Shown piece by piece: positions 1 to 7,132 of a stretch of 46,024 nucleotides of DNA (the stretch's first letter is position 1; each line of letters starts with the position of its first letter). Source of the stretch: an uncultured Lachnospiraceae bacterium (GTDB lineage: Bacteria > Bacillota > Clostridia > Lachnospirales > Lachnospiraceae); the NCBI GenBank assembly GCA_905235435.1, contig CAJOLD010000015.1, positions 1-46,024 of the forward strand, read 5' to 3'. Under the pieces are notes generated by a model. It was not told the DNA's origin. It saw nothing but the letters and a program-made list of their open reading frames with translations, and did not search any database. The position numbers were made by a program, and so were the translations under genes.

Positions 1-294
1 GGGGGCGCTGTTCCGCCGGACATTATCTTCGGCAGCCTTGCCACGCTCATCGGCGCAGCCGGCTCCTACGCCCTGCGCAAAAATAAATATCTTGTCCCGC
101 TGCCGCCCATCGCCGCGAACACGATCATTGTTCCCCTGATCCTCCGCTATGCCTACGGCATCCCGGAGCCCATCCCGTTCATGATGCTTACCGTCGGGAT
201 CGGCGAGGTCATCTCCTGCGGCGTGATCGGGCTCATCTTCCTGAACGCGCTTTATCCGTTCCGTACAAAGATCTTCGGACCGGAGAACGCATAA
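1..294 (+). CDS. queT: QueT family transporter, C-terminal part
   Basis: This is the last 97 codons of a gene that begins before the window. The visible protein has three hydrophobic stretches and the block PDIIFGSLATLIGAAGSYAL followed by PLPPIAANTIIVP and FMLTVGIGEVISCGVIG (the middle of this last block reads MMLTVGIGE). These are the conserved C-terminal segments of the QueT family, small integral membrane proteins believed to import queuosine precursors for tRNA modification and often controlled by preQ1 riboswitches. Any riboswitch would lie upstream and is not visible. The gene converges on the leftward gene that ends at 306, with only 11 bases between them. The family call is from remembered family sequence, not a search. 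Confidence 0.85.
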   Translation, partial: GGAVPPDIIFGSLATLIGAAGSYALRKNKYLVPLPPIAANTIIVPLILRYAYGIPEPIPFMMLTVGIGEVISCGVIGLIFLNALYPFRTKIFGPENA

Positions 295-305
295 GGCGCT
301 CTCCC

Positions 306-2771
306 TTATTCGGGAGCGTATGTCAGGAAGCGGTTCCCTGCCTTTTCAAACATTTCCGTGCTGTCACCCAGACCGCTATAGTACCACTCTTCTTCACCCG
401 GATCAAGCAGGTATACGTTGTATCCGTCATACCCCACGATCGTCACCGGACCTTCCGGCGTCATCGCGGCTACCGGGCTTCCGTGAGAAACGAAATACAG
501 CATCTGGTCCATGGTGCAGCCGCCCATATCAAGAATTTCCTTCCCTGTGTCCGCGGAGAGCTGCGCGGCGTCAAAGACGCCCGCGGTCATCCCGGACGGG
601 ATATTTCCTTTCCTCAGTTCCTTCGACACGGCTCTGTCGCCGCGCACCCAGATATACCGGTGATCCGTATCGATCACCACACCCACGTTCTCGTCCGCGA
701 GCATCACAGCCTCGTTCGGATAGGTGCATGCGCGGTACAGTCCTCCGTGGGCATAGACAAGATAGAGCTTTTCACGCTCCGACGCCACCGGGACGTCAAG
801 GCGGCGCGCACTGCCGGATAAGAGGAACTTGCTCCGGATGATCTGCGGCGTATCCGTGGAGATGGTCGTGCCGACACGCAGGTAGACCTGCGTCTGCTTG
901 CGGTCCGTCGTTGCCGTCGCCGTGCCCATTGAAACACTGGCGGAGGTATCCATGCTCACGATCTGATCCTCGGGGCCTTCCGCATATCCGTCTCCGGCCC
1001 TGCTCACCCGCGTGAGCGTCAGGAGATTGTCTGAAAGCTGTGCCCCGGTCACAAAGTACCCGTCCGACTGATAGGTCTTTTTCTCATTTCCATCCGGATC
1101 CTCGATCTTAAGGCAGAACATCGGGAAGATCCCGCCGCCGCTCACCGGCGTGCTGATGTCCGTCCTGCGCGCAAGGCCGTAGACCAGGTCCCCGCCCATA
1201 TAGCAGAGCGGGCGGATCCGCTCATTGCCGCCGCAGGTGATCTCGCGCACCGTGCCTTTCTCGAGATCCATCACCGAGAGCTTTGAGGAGTCGTAGATCA
1301 GCCCCTCCTCAAGCCACGCGAAACTCCCGTCATCACAGGAGCCCGTATAGCAGTCATTGCGCACGCCCTCGACCAGCGCCGTCATCTGCTGCGTCGAAAG
1401 GTCCACTCTCCAGAGCGTTTCTCCCAGGAAAACGAAGAAGCGTCCCCCGTCCCTGGAAATATAAGTGAGCGCGCCCGTATCGAGGGCGATCTGCTCCGGA
1501 TTCTCCATGCACTGCAGGAAGGTCTTCTCCTCCACCATCGACGTGACCCCGTCAAAGCGGTAGAGCGCCACGCCGTTATCTCCCTCGTGACTTCCCCGGT
1601 TCATATATCCGCATACGGCAAACCATACGCTGCCATCCTGGTCGACCCTGAGGATCCGGATGGTGTTCGCGTCATAGAAATCCCGGTAATCGCGGTTCTC
1701 CTGCTGCGGGAAGCTGAACACCTGCGTCAGCAGTTCCTTCCTTGTATCAAAGGTCCAGAGCTCGTTCTCCTGCACGAAGGCGATCATCGTCCCCTTCGCG
1801 TCGCTCTTGTAATTGATCTGCTTGCCCGTGATCCCGAGCCGGATCCCGAGATCTCCCACCGGATCGTTCTCCGGATCGAAGACCTCGTCCGTCGTCCGCT
1901 CAAAGTTGAGCAGGAAGACACGGCTGTCCGTAAAGCGCACCCGGTAGAACTCGTGGACATTGTAAAGCTCCGCGGTGCCCCTCTCGCTGACCGCCGCGAT
2001 GCGGTAATCCAGCGTCAGGGAGCCGGTGTTGGCATTGATCTCCTTGATCTGCGGCACGGGTTTGTAATAGATCTGCGGATTCATGTTGCCCCAGGTGAGC
2101 TGCGAAACGCTGTCGTGGATGTCCATGTAGGCGAGCGTCTGCTCCTCGTCCGTCGTGGCATCCGGCTCCACGGCCGCGCCGACGGTATCCAGGTCCGTCC
2201 TGTTCACGCACTTTTCATAGAAGCCGGAGACAAAGCGCAGATAATCATCCGTGTGCAGTCCGTCCGCCAGAAGGATGTGGGTATAGTAGTAGATGCTTCG
2301 TCCGCCCGAAACAAGGCGGATGCAGAGAACATACTCATGATTCATGAGCATCCCGCTCTGCAGCTCCAGATTTGCATGAAGATAATCGTCCTCCCGGTCC
2401 AGCTGGATCACCTTCGTATTCTCCAGCGTCGTGGAGCCGTCGAGGTTCATGACCTCATAGGAAACGCTGTCCACGGAGGTGCTGAAGGTACGGATGCGGA
2501 CGCCGATGCTGCGGTCCGACTGCAGCGGCGTGATGCAGTCCCGGAGAAAAGAGACGTCCATCTCCTGGGAATAGCCGTGCAGGCAGTTGAAATCCACGCC
2601 GTCCCTCTCCATATAGACAAGGGGGAAGGTAGATTCCGCCATGCGCTCCGCCGCGTCCGGCGCAGTCTGGTTGATTCTGCGGGAAAACAGAAGTACCGAT
2701 CCGATAAAAAGAACGATCAGGAAGAGAACGTGAAGAACCACGTTTCCGACTTTTTTCAGCTTAGCTTTCAT
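306..2771 (-). CDS. membrane-anchored beta-propeller-like protein of unknown function
   Basis: An 821-residue protein I do not recognise by name. Residues about 9-29 form one uncleaved-looking hydrophobic segment preceded by lysines, so the bulk is probably outside the membrane. The remainder has many short repeating strand-like segments with aromatic/Asp patterns (for example around 330-600), as in WD40- or NHL-like propellers, but no repeat is regular enough to assign a family. There are few cysteines. The start is the ATG with GGAG ten bases upstream. The upstream neighbour is a transglutaminase-like lipoprotein in the same direction, 92 bases away, and a promoter candidate overlaps the end of that gene, so the two may be transcribed together or separately. 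Both are predicted at the outer membrane face, which hints at a cell-envelope role but does not prove it. Confidence 0.6.
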   Translation of the reverse strand: MKAKLKKVGNVVLHVLFLIVLFIGSVLLFSRRINQTAPDAAERMAESTFPLVYMERDGVDFNCLHGYSQEMDVSFLRDCITPLQSDRSIGVRIRTFSTSVDSVSYEVMNLDGSTTLENTKVIQLDREDDYLHANLELQSGMLMNHEYVLCIRLVSGGRSIYYYTHILLADGLHTDDYLRFVSGFYEKCVNRTDLDTVGAAVEPDATTDEEQTLAYMDIHDSVSQLTWGNMNPQIYYKPVPQIKEINANTGSLTLDYRIAAVSERGTAELYNVHEFYRVRFTDSRVFLLNFERTTDEVFDPENDPVGDLGIRLGITGKQINYKSDAKGTMIAFVQENELWTFDTRKELLTQVFSFPQQENRDYRDFYDANTIRILRVDQDGSVWFAVCGYMNRGSHEGDNGVALYRFDGVTSMVEEKTFLQCMENPEQIALDTGALTYISRDGGRFFVFLGETLWRVDLSTQQMTALVEGVRNDCYTGSCDDGSFAWLEEGLIYDSSKLSVMDLEKGTVREITCGGNERIRPLCYMGGDLVYGLARRTDISTPVSGGGIFPMFCLKIEDPDGNEKKTYQSDGYFVTGAQLSDNLLTLTRVSRAGDGYAEGPEDQIVSMDTSASVSMGTATATTDRKQTQVYLRVGTTISTDTPQIIRSKFLLSGSARRLDVPVASEREKLYLVYAHGGLYRACTYPNEAVMLADENVGVVIDTDHRYIWVRGDRAVSKELRKGNIPSGMTAGVFDAAQLSADTGKEILDMGGCTMDQMLYFVSHGSPVAAMTPEGPVTIVGYDGYNVYLLDPGEEEWYYSGLGDSTEMFEKAGNRFLTYAPE

Positions 2772-2843
2772 TCTGTATATGATCTCCGCCGCCTTCCCGC
2801 ATCCGGGACGGGCGGCAACTGTACTGCAAGGTCCATAAAGGGT

Positions 2844-2872
2844 ATTGTAACAGACCGCATCATTTATTTCCA
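2844..2872 (-). promoter_or_regulatory. predicted sigma-A promoter for the propeller-like gene
   Basis: On the minus strand TGGAAA (2867-2872) and TACAAT (2844-2849) are separated by 17 bases, and TGT directly precedes the -10 box, as in extended -10 promoters. It overlaps the stop codon of the lipoprotein gene. Predicted by eye only. Confidence 0.45.
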
Positions 2873-4033
2873 GTAGATCGTGATGATTCGGAAATCATCA
2901 TCGGTATTGTAGCGGTAATTCCAGCTCCGGACGCCGTTGATCTCCATCAGATACTGGCCCGCGTCGTCGATCAGGCCGTTCTCAAAGATCTCGTGCCGCG
3001 CCGCGTCATAGGCGTCCCGGGAGCCGAACTTCGCGATAAAGAAGTCCTCATCCGCCCAGACGGATTCCATCATGGCCGAATAGATGGCGTCCGCGTCAAA
3101 GTAATCGTAGTACATCCCGCAGAGCCGGTAGTAATCATAGCTCGTATCCGCGCAGACGGGAAGCGGCACATCCGCCTCCGGGATGTGGCGGATATAGATG
3201 TCGTCGTCCGTGCAGCACAGGTAAGTATAGTTCATCGCGTTCGTCTGCATGCCCTCCATCCGGTTCAGGAAGACAGGATCCCCCCAGGTGACGTCCACGT
3301 GATAATAGTTTTCCCCGATGCGGACGATGTTCCATCCGTGGTCCCCGCCGTCCGTCGTTTTCCCGGTCACATAGGTGCAGAACATGCCCATGCGGTGAAG
3401 GATATACTGGAAGGCCTTCGCGTACCCCGCGCAGACGGACTTATGGCCCAGAAGAACGCTCTGTATGTTCTGATTGTTCGGGCTTTCCGTATCGTAGTCG
3501 GTGTTGTCGATCAGATACTCATAGACATATTTGATCTTCTGATAGTCCGTGGCCCCCTCGGGGATGCCGGCGATGCACCGGTCCGCGGCCTCTTCCAGCA
3601 TGGCCTGAAGAGCGTCGCGGTTCTGCGGCTCCACGGTCGTTGTGATGGAGTAGCTGACCACATTTCCGCTCAGCCCGGATTCCTGCACCTGGATAGAATC
3701 CCCTATCCAGAAGAATTCCGGGTGGTCATTGAGCACGGCATAGTAGGCCGTCCAGAACTGCTCGGTCGGCACCCGCGCGTAAAGCTCGCTGCTGTCCTCG
3801 TAATTCTTGATCCTGGAATAGAGCTCCCGGTAGATCTCATTGAGCTCGCTCGGGATATTGTTAAAATAGTACTCCTCGATCCCGCCGTGATCCCACTCGG
3901 TATCTCCGAGCTGATAGTACGGGCTCTGGACCGTTCCTGTGCTGACCAGCGTCTTCGTTCCGCATCCGCCGAGCAGGACCGCGCCGCAAAGAAGAACGGC
4001 GAAGATCAGGATCCGTCCCCTCATATTTCTCAT
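2864..4033 (-). CDS. transglutaminase-like lipoprotein
   Basis: A 389-residue predicted lipoprotein. The N-terminus has a signal peptide with the lipobox LGGC, giving lipidated Cys24. The C-terminal half carries a transglutaminase-like (papain-fold) core: Cys201 in KSVCAGYAKAF, His232 in GGDHGWNIV and Asp247 in YYHVDVTWGDP form the expected catalytic triad. Proteins of this type act outside the cell, as peptidases or on cell-wall or protein cross-links; the substrate is unknown here. The start at 4033 is chosen over an in-frame ATG at 4054 because GGGGAGG lies five bases upstream of 4033 and inside the longer frame. It is read leftward from a promoter that is divergent from murG. Confidence 0.8.
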   Translation of the reverse strand: MRNMRGRILIFAVLLCGAVLLGGCGTKTLVSTGTVQSPYYQLGDTEWDHGGIEEYYFNNIPSELNEIYRELYSRIKNYEDSSELYARVPTEQFWTAYYAVLNDHPEFFWIGDSIQVQESGLSGNVVSYSITTTVEPQNRDALQAMLEEAADRCIAGIPEGATDYQKIKYVYEYLIDNTDYDTESPNNQNIQSVLLGHKSVCAGYAKAFQYILHRMGMFCTYVTGKTTDGGDHGWNIVRIGENYYHVDVTWGDPVFLNRMEGMQTNAMNYTYLCCTDDDIYIRHIPEADVPLPVCADTSYDYYRLCGMYYDYFDADAIYSAMMESVWADEDFFIAKFGSRDAYDAARHEIFENGLIDDAGQYLMEINGVRSWNYRYNTDDDFRIITIYWK

Positions 4034-4097
4034 TGCTGCCTCCCCTGTATTCAAGAACGCTTTTGGCGTTTGAAGATATTCTTTCCTGCGCTTTCCT

Positions 4098-4126
4098 ATT
4101 GTAAGCCAGTTTCAGGGAAACCGCAA
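4098..4126 (-). promoter_or_regulatory. predicted promoter for the transglutaminase-like lipoprotein
   Basis: On the minus strand TTGCGG (4121-4126) and TACAAT (4098-4103) are spaced by 17 bases. The -35 is weak, the -10 good. A small inverted repeat (AACGC, five bases, GCGTT) follows in the leader. Confidence 0.45.
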
Positions 4127-4157
4127 CCGCCCCGGCCCTCCGGCGCGCGCAGGCCCA

Positions 4158-4186
4158 TTCCCATCCGGGCCGATTCATGCTATACT
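4158..4186 (+). promoter_or_regulatory. predicted promoter for murG
   Basis: TTCCCA (4158-4163) and TATACT (4181-4186) are 17 bases apart, with TGC before the -10 box (extended -10). It is divergent from the lipoprotein promoter; together they occupy the 230-base intergenic region, in which I see nothing else. Confidence 0.5.
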
Positions 4187-4263
4187 CAGGAAATGACGGC
4201 CCCCTCCTTAAAAGGCAGGGCGGGGGAAACAGCATTTTTTAGTCAGCCTTTTACGGAGGTCCT

Positions 4264-5334
4264 ATGAAAAAGATCGTTCTGACCGGCGGCGGAACTGCCG
4301 GCCATGTAACTCCGAACATCGCGCTCCTTCCGAGACTGAGGGAGCTTGGTTATGAGATCCGCTATATCGGTTCCTACGACGGGATGGAAAAGCAGCTCAT
4401 CGAAGCGCAGGGGATCCCCTATGACGGGATCGATTCCGGAAAACTCCGCAGGTATTTCTCCCTGCAGAATTTTACCGACCCCCTGCGGGTCGCGCACGGC
4501 TACGGCGAGGCCCGCAAACTGCTGCGCAGCTACTCGCCGGACGTCGTCTTCTCGAAGGGAGGCTTTGTCTCCGTTCCTGTCGTGCAGGCCGCGAAGAGCC
4601 TTCACATACCGACCATCATCCATGAGTCGGACATGACGCCCGGGCTCGCAAACCGTCTGGCCATCCCGGCGGCGACCTGGGTCTGCTGCAATTTCCCGGA
4701 GACGATGGAATATCTTCCGAAAGAGAAAGCCGTCCTCTCCGGATCGCCCATCCGCCAGGAGCTCCTGAGCGGAGATCCCGCGGCGGCGCGCGCCTTCTGC
4801 GGCTTCGCGGGCGATAAGCCGGTCCTTCTGGTCATCGGGGGCAGCCTCGGCTCCGTCGCGGTAAACGGCGCCGTCCGCAGCATCCTTCCGCGACTGCTCG
4901 CGCGCTTTGATGTGATCCACCTCTGCGGAAAGGGCAACCTGGACGCCTCCCTGGAGGGGACGGCGGGCTATGTGCAGTACGAGTATATCCACGACGAGCT
5001 GGCCGACATGTTCGCCCTCGCGGACATCGTCATATCGAGGGCCGGCGCCAACGCGATCTGCGAGCTGCTCGCTCTCAGAAAGCCTTCCATCCTGATCCCG
5101 CTCCCCGCCTCCGCGAGCCGCGGCGACCAGATCCTCAACGCCGGATCCTTTGAAAAGCAGGGCTTTTCCGTGATGCTGGAGGAGGAAAACATCACCGACG
5201 ACGTTCTCTTTGACGCGGTGACGGGCCTCTTCGAAAAGCGGGAGGATTACATAGCGGCCATGGAGAAGAGCTCGCAGAGCGACGCCATCTCCATCATTAC
5301 AGACCTGATCGAAAAAGAAGCCTCCGGGAAGTGA
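4264..5334 (+). CDS. murG: UDP-N-acetylglucosamine transferase MurG
   Basis: A 356-residue GT-B glycosyltransferase of the MurG family. It adds GlcNAc to undecaprenyl-pyrophosphoryl-MurNAc-pentapeptide (lipid I) to make lipid II at the inner face of the membrane. The glycine-rich loop GGGTAGH (8-14), the motif HESDMTPGLANR, the C-domain GGSLGS and the donor-sugar region SRAGANAICELL are all visible, and the length is normal. The start has GGAGG seven bases upstream. Unlike in many bacteria it is not inside a mur/dcw cluster: it stands alone between its own promoter and a terminator. Some genomes carry a second MurG-like protein; I cannot tell whether this is the only copy. Confidence 0.9.
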   Translation: MKKIVLTGGGTAGHVTPNIALLPRLRELGYEIRYIGSYDGMEKQLIEAQGIPYDGIDSGKLRRYFSLQNFTDPLRVAHGYGEARKLLRSYSPDVVFSKGGFVSVPVVQAAKSLHIPTIIHESDMTPGLANRLAIPAATWVCCNFPETMEYLPKEKAVLSGSPIRQELLSGDPAAARAFCGFAGDKPVLLVIGGSLGSVAVNGAVRSILPRLLARFDVIHLCGKGNLDASLEGTAGYVQYEYIHDELADMFALADIVISRAGANAICELLALRKPSILIPLPASASRGDQILNAGSFEKQGFSVMLEEENITDDVLFDAVTGLFEKREDYIAAMEKSSQSDAISIITDLIEKEASGK

Positions 5335-5350
5335 TCCCGGAGGCCTTGTT
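5320..5350. terminator. bidirectional intrinsic terminator between murG and the HIT gene
   Basis: A perfect ten-base-pair stem (GCCTCCGGGA / TCCCGGAGGC) with a five-base loop that contains the murG stop codon. It is followed by CTTGTTTTTA on the plus strand and by TTCTTTTTC on the minus strand, so it can end transcription of both convergent genes. Confidence 0.85.
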
Positions 5351-5360
5351 TTTATTCTGT

Positions 5361-5774
5361 TTATTTGAACAGAGAGGTGATCTCGTCCCTGTCCTCCGGC
5401 GTCAGCGTGCCGGGATCCCAGGTCATATGAAGCGTCTTCTCGTCTCCCTTGTAACGCGGGATCAGGTGCATATGGAAATGAAAGACGGTCTGTCCCGCCT
5501 GCTCCCCGTTGTTCTGGAGCACATTCAGTCCGTCGCAGCCAAGTCCGGCCGAGAGCACCGTGCCGACCTTCTTTGCAACGCCCATGGCCTTTTCGGCGAG
5601 ATCCGCCGGCAGCTCATAGAGGTTGGCCGCGTGTTCCTTGGGAAGGATCAGGGCATGCCCCTTCGAAGCCGGGTTGAGGTCCAGGATGACTCTGAAATCA
5701 TCATCCTCGTAAAGGGTCGCGGAAGGGATCTCCCCGTTCGCGATCCTGCAGAAAATACAATTGTCGTCTTTCAT
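5361..5774 (-). CDS. HIT family nucleotide hydrolase
   Basis: A 137-residue histidine triad protein. The catalytic HFHMH motif (His99, His101, His103) is intact, and CIFC at residues 6-9 is the zinc-binding pair typical of the Hint/HinT branch. Members hydrolyse purine nucleoside phosphoramidates or adenylated aminoacyl compounds in the cytoplasm. The start at 5774 is set by the conserved KDDNCIFCRI N-terminus and GGAGAG just upstream; the open frame continues further but only as an antisense-like extension through the rhomboid gene. Its ATG overlaps the TGA of the rhomboid gene (ATGA), so the two are probably translationally coupled. Confidence 0.9.
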   Translation of the reverse strand: MKDDNCIFCRIANGEIPSATLYEDDDFRVILDLNPASKGHALILPKEHAANLYELPADLAEKAMGVAKKVGTVLSAGLGCDGLNVLQNNGEQAGQTVFHFHMHLIPRYKGDEKTLHMTWDPGTLTPEDRDEITSLFK

Positions 5775-6409
5775 ATCTCTCTCCTTCTCTTTTTGCTTTT
5801 GCCGCCGAAAGACGCGGCAGCCGAAAGCAGGGCCGCCAGAACAAAGCCCCCTGCCAGCCCGCCGATGTGGGCAGCGTTGTCTGTTCCTGTCTCCATAAAT
5901 CCCTGCGCGACGGATAATACGGCCAGCAGGCCGAACCTTCGCAGCAGGCTGTCTCTCTCCTCGGATCTGTGCGAGCGGATGATCATCAGGAGGGCCGCGC
6001 CGATCAGCGCGAACACGCAGCCGGACGCGCCCGCGGATACCGCGCACGTGCCGGTGCGAAGATCCCACCACAGGGAACACAGATTGCCGATGAGGCCGCC
6101 GCCGAGGCAGATCACCAGATAGCGCCACGGGCCGGCCGCCGTCTCCACCATGTCCCCGATGAACAGCATGCAGATCATGTTGTTCGCCAGGTGCATAAAG
6201 CTAAAGTGCAGGAACATTGCCGTAAACAGCCTGTAGTACTCCCCTTCCAGGATGAGGGGCGTGTACGCTCCGCCGTGCTGCGCCATAAAGGAGGCGCTGC
6301 CCGGATCTCCCAGAATGCAGAGGACAATGAATACCGCGATATTGACCGTTGCGACGGCAAGGTTCGCCTTTTTTCTGGTCCTGATAAAATCCGCAAATTC
6401 CTGTGCCAT
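5771..6409 (-). CDS. rhomboid family intramembrane serine protease
   Basis: A 212-residue polytopic membrane protein with about six hydrophobic segments. It has the rhomboid catalytic serine in GASG (Ser129), the catalytic histidine in the late segment NAAHIGGLAGG (His181) and the earlier HLANN motif (73-77) that supports the oxyanion site. These enzymes cleave substrates inside the membrane. The substrate is unknown. The C-terminus is strongly basic (KSKKRRR) and cytoplasmic by prediction. GGGGAGG precedes the ATG. It is the middle gene of a three-gene leftward operon: 25 bases separate it from the hydrolase gene upstream, and it overlaps the HIT gene by four bases. Confidence 0.9.
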   Translation of the reverse strand: MAQEFADFIRTRKKANLAVATVNIAVFIVLCILGDPGSASFMAQHGGAYTPLILEGEYYRLFTAMFLHFSFMHLANNMICMLFIGDMVETAAGPWRYLVICLGGGLIGNLCSLWWDLRTGTCAVSAGASGCVFALIGAALLMIIRSHRSEERDSLLRRFGLLAVLSVAQGFMETGTDNAAHIGGLAGGFVLAALLSAAASFGGKSKKRRREI

Positions 6410-6434
6410 TTTTCCTCCCCGGAAACGCCGCGGG

Positions 6435-7079
6435 TCAGCGCGCCGCCCCGGCGTTCGCCGGGCGCAGGATAATGACCTGCTCCGCGGGAAGACTGTCCGT
6501 ATCGATCTGGGACGTCCCGGTGCGGACTACGCTCTTTTCAGCCTCCGCAAACGCATCCACCTGCGCGATAACGTCGAATCCGAAGCCAATGGCGTCATCC
6601 CGGTAGTGCATGGGAATGATGTGCTTCGGTCCGATCTCTCCCGCCAGCGCGGCGGCCTGCGCCCCGTCGATCGTAAAGAAGCCTCCGACGGGAACGAGCA
6701 TGATATCCAGACCCTTCAGCTCCTGTTTCTGTCCGGGGGTAAGTTCACAGCCCAGGTCTCCCATATGCGCGATCCTGAGCCCTCCGGCCTCCATCAGGAA
6801 AATGGCGTTCGGGCCGCGCTTCGCGCCCTTCACCTCGTCATGCCAGGTATCGATCTTCGTGACCTTAAACGGGGAAGCGGATCCTCCCGCCTGCTCCCTG
6901 ATCGTGATCAGATTCCTTGCGTTATGGTCATAATGGTCGTGGCTGCACAGGACCAGGTCCGCCGTTTCTCTCACCGGCGCAAGTCCCGGCACACTGCCAT
7001 CCTCATAGGGATCTGTAACGATCACATATCCGTCCTGCTCCAGACGAAAGCAGGAATGTCCGATCCATTTGATCTTCAT
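6435..7079 (-). CDS. metallo-beta-lactamase-fold hydrolase (UPF0173/UlaG-like)
   Basis: A 214-residue cytoplasmic protein with the metallo-beta-lactamase signature SHDHYDH (46-52), an early GHSCF motif and later HMGD and PMHYRD blocks that supply metal ligands. The short length and order of motifs fit the UPF0173/UlaG-like branch of metal-dependent hydrolases, whose physiological substrates are mostly unknown. The start has AAGGAGG six bases upstream. It is the first gene of a leftward operon with the rhomboid and HIT genes, and its promoter overlaps the end of the VWA gene. Confidence 0.85.
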   Translation of the reverse strand: MKIKWIGHSCFRLEQDGYVIVTDPYEDGSVPGLAPVRETADLVLCSHDHYDHNARNLITIREQAGGSASPFKVTKIDTWHDEVKGAKRGPNAIFLMEAGGLRIAHMGDLGCELTPGQKQELKGLDIMLVPVGGFFTIDGAQAAALAGEIGPKHIIPMHYRDDAIGFGFDVIAQVDAFAEAEKSVVRTGTSQIDTDSLPAEQVIILRPANAGAAR

Positions 7080-7103
7080 GGCAGCCTCCTTTCACATGGA
7101 ACA

Positions 7104-7132
7104 ATATTAGCACAGATCCTCCTTTCAGGCAA
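7104..7132 (-). promoter_or_regulatory. predicted promoter of the MBL-rhomboid-HIT operon
   Basis: On the minus strand TTGCCT (7127-7132) and TAATAT (7104-7109) are separated by 17 bases, with an extended -10 TGC. The -35 box lies at the stop codon of the upstream VWA gene. No terminator separates the two operons, so read-through from the pilin island is possible. Confidence 0.55.

Noticed and set aside
5361..6128. 255-residue version of the HIT protein
   Set aside because: The extra N-terminal part is Arg-rich, out of frame with the rhomboid gene it overlaps, and the HIT start at 5774 has its own RBS.
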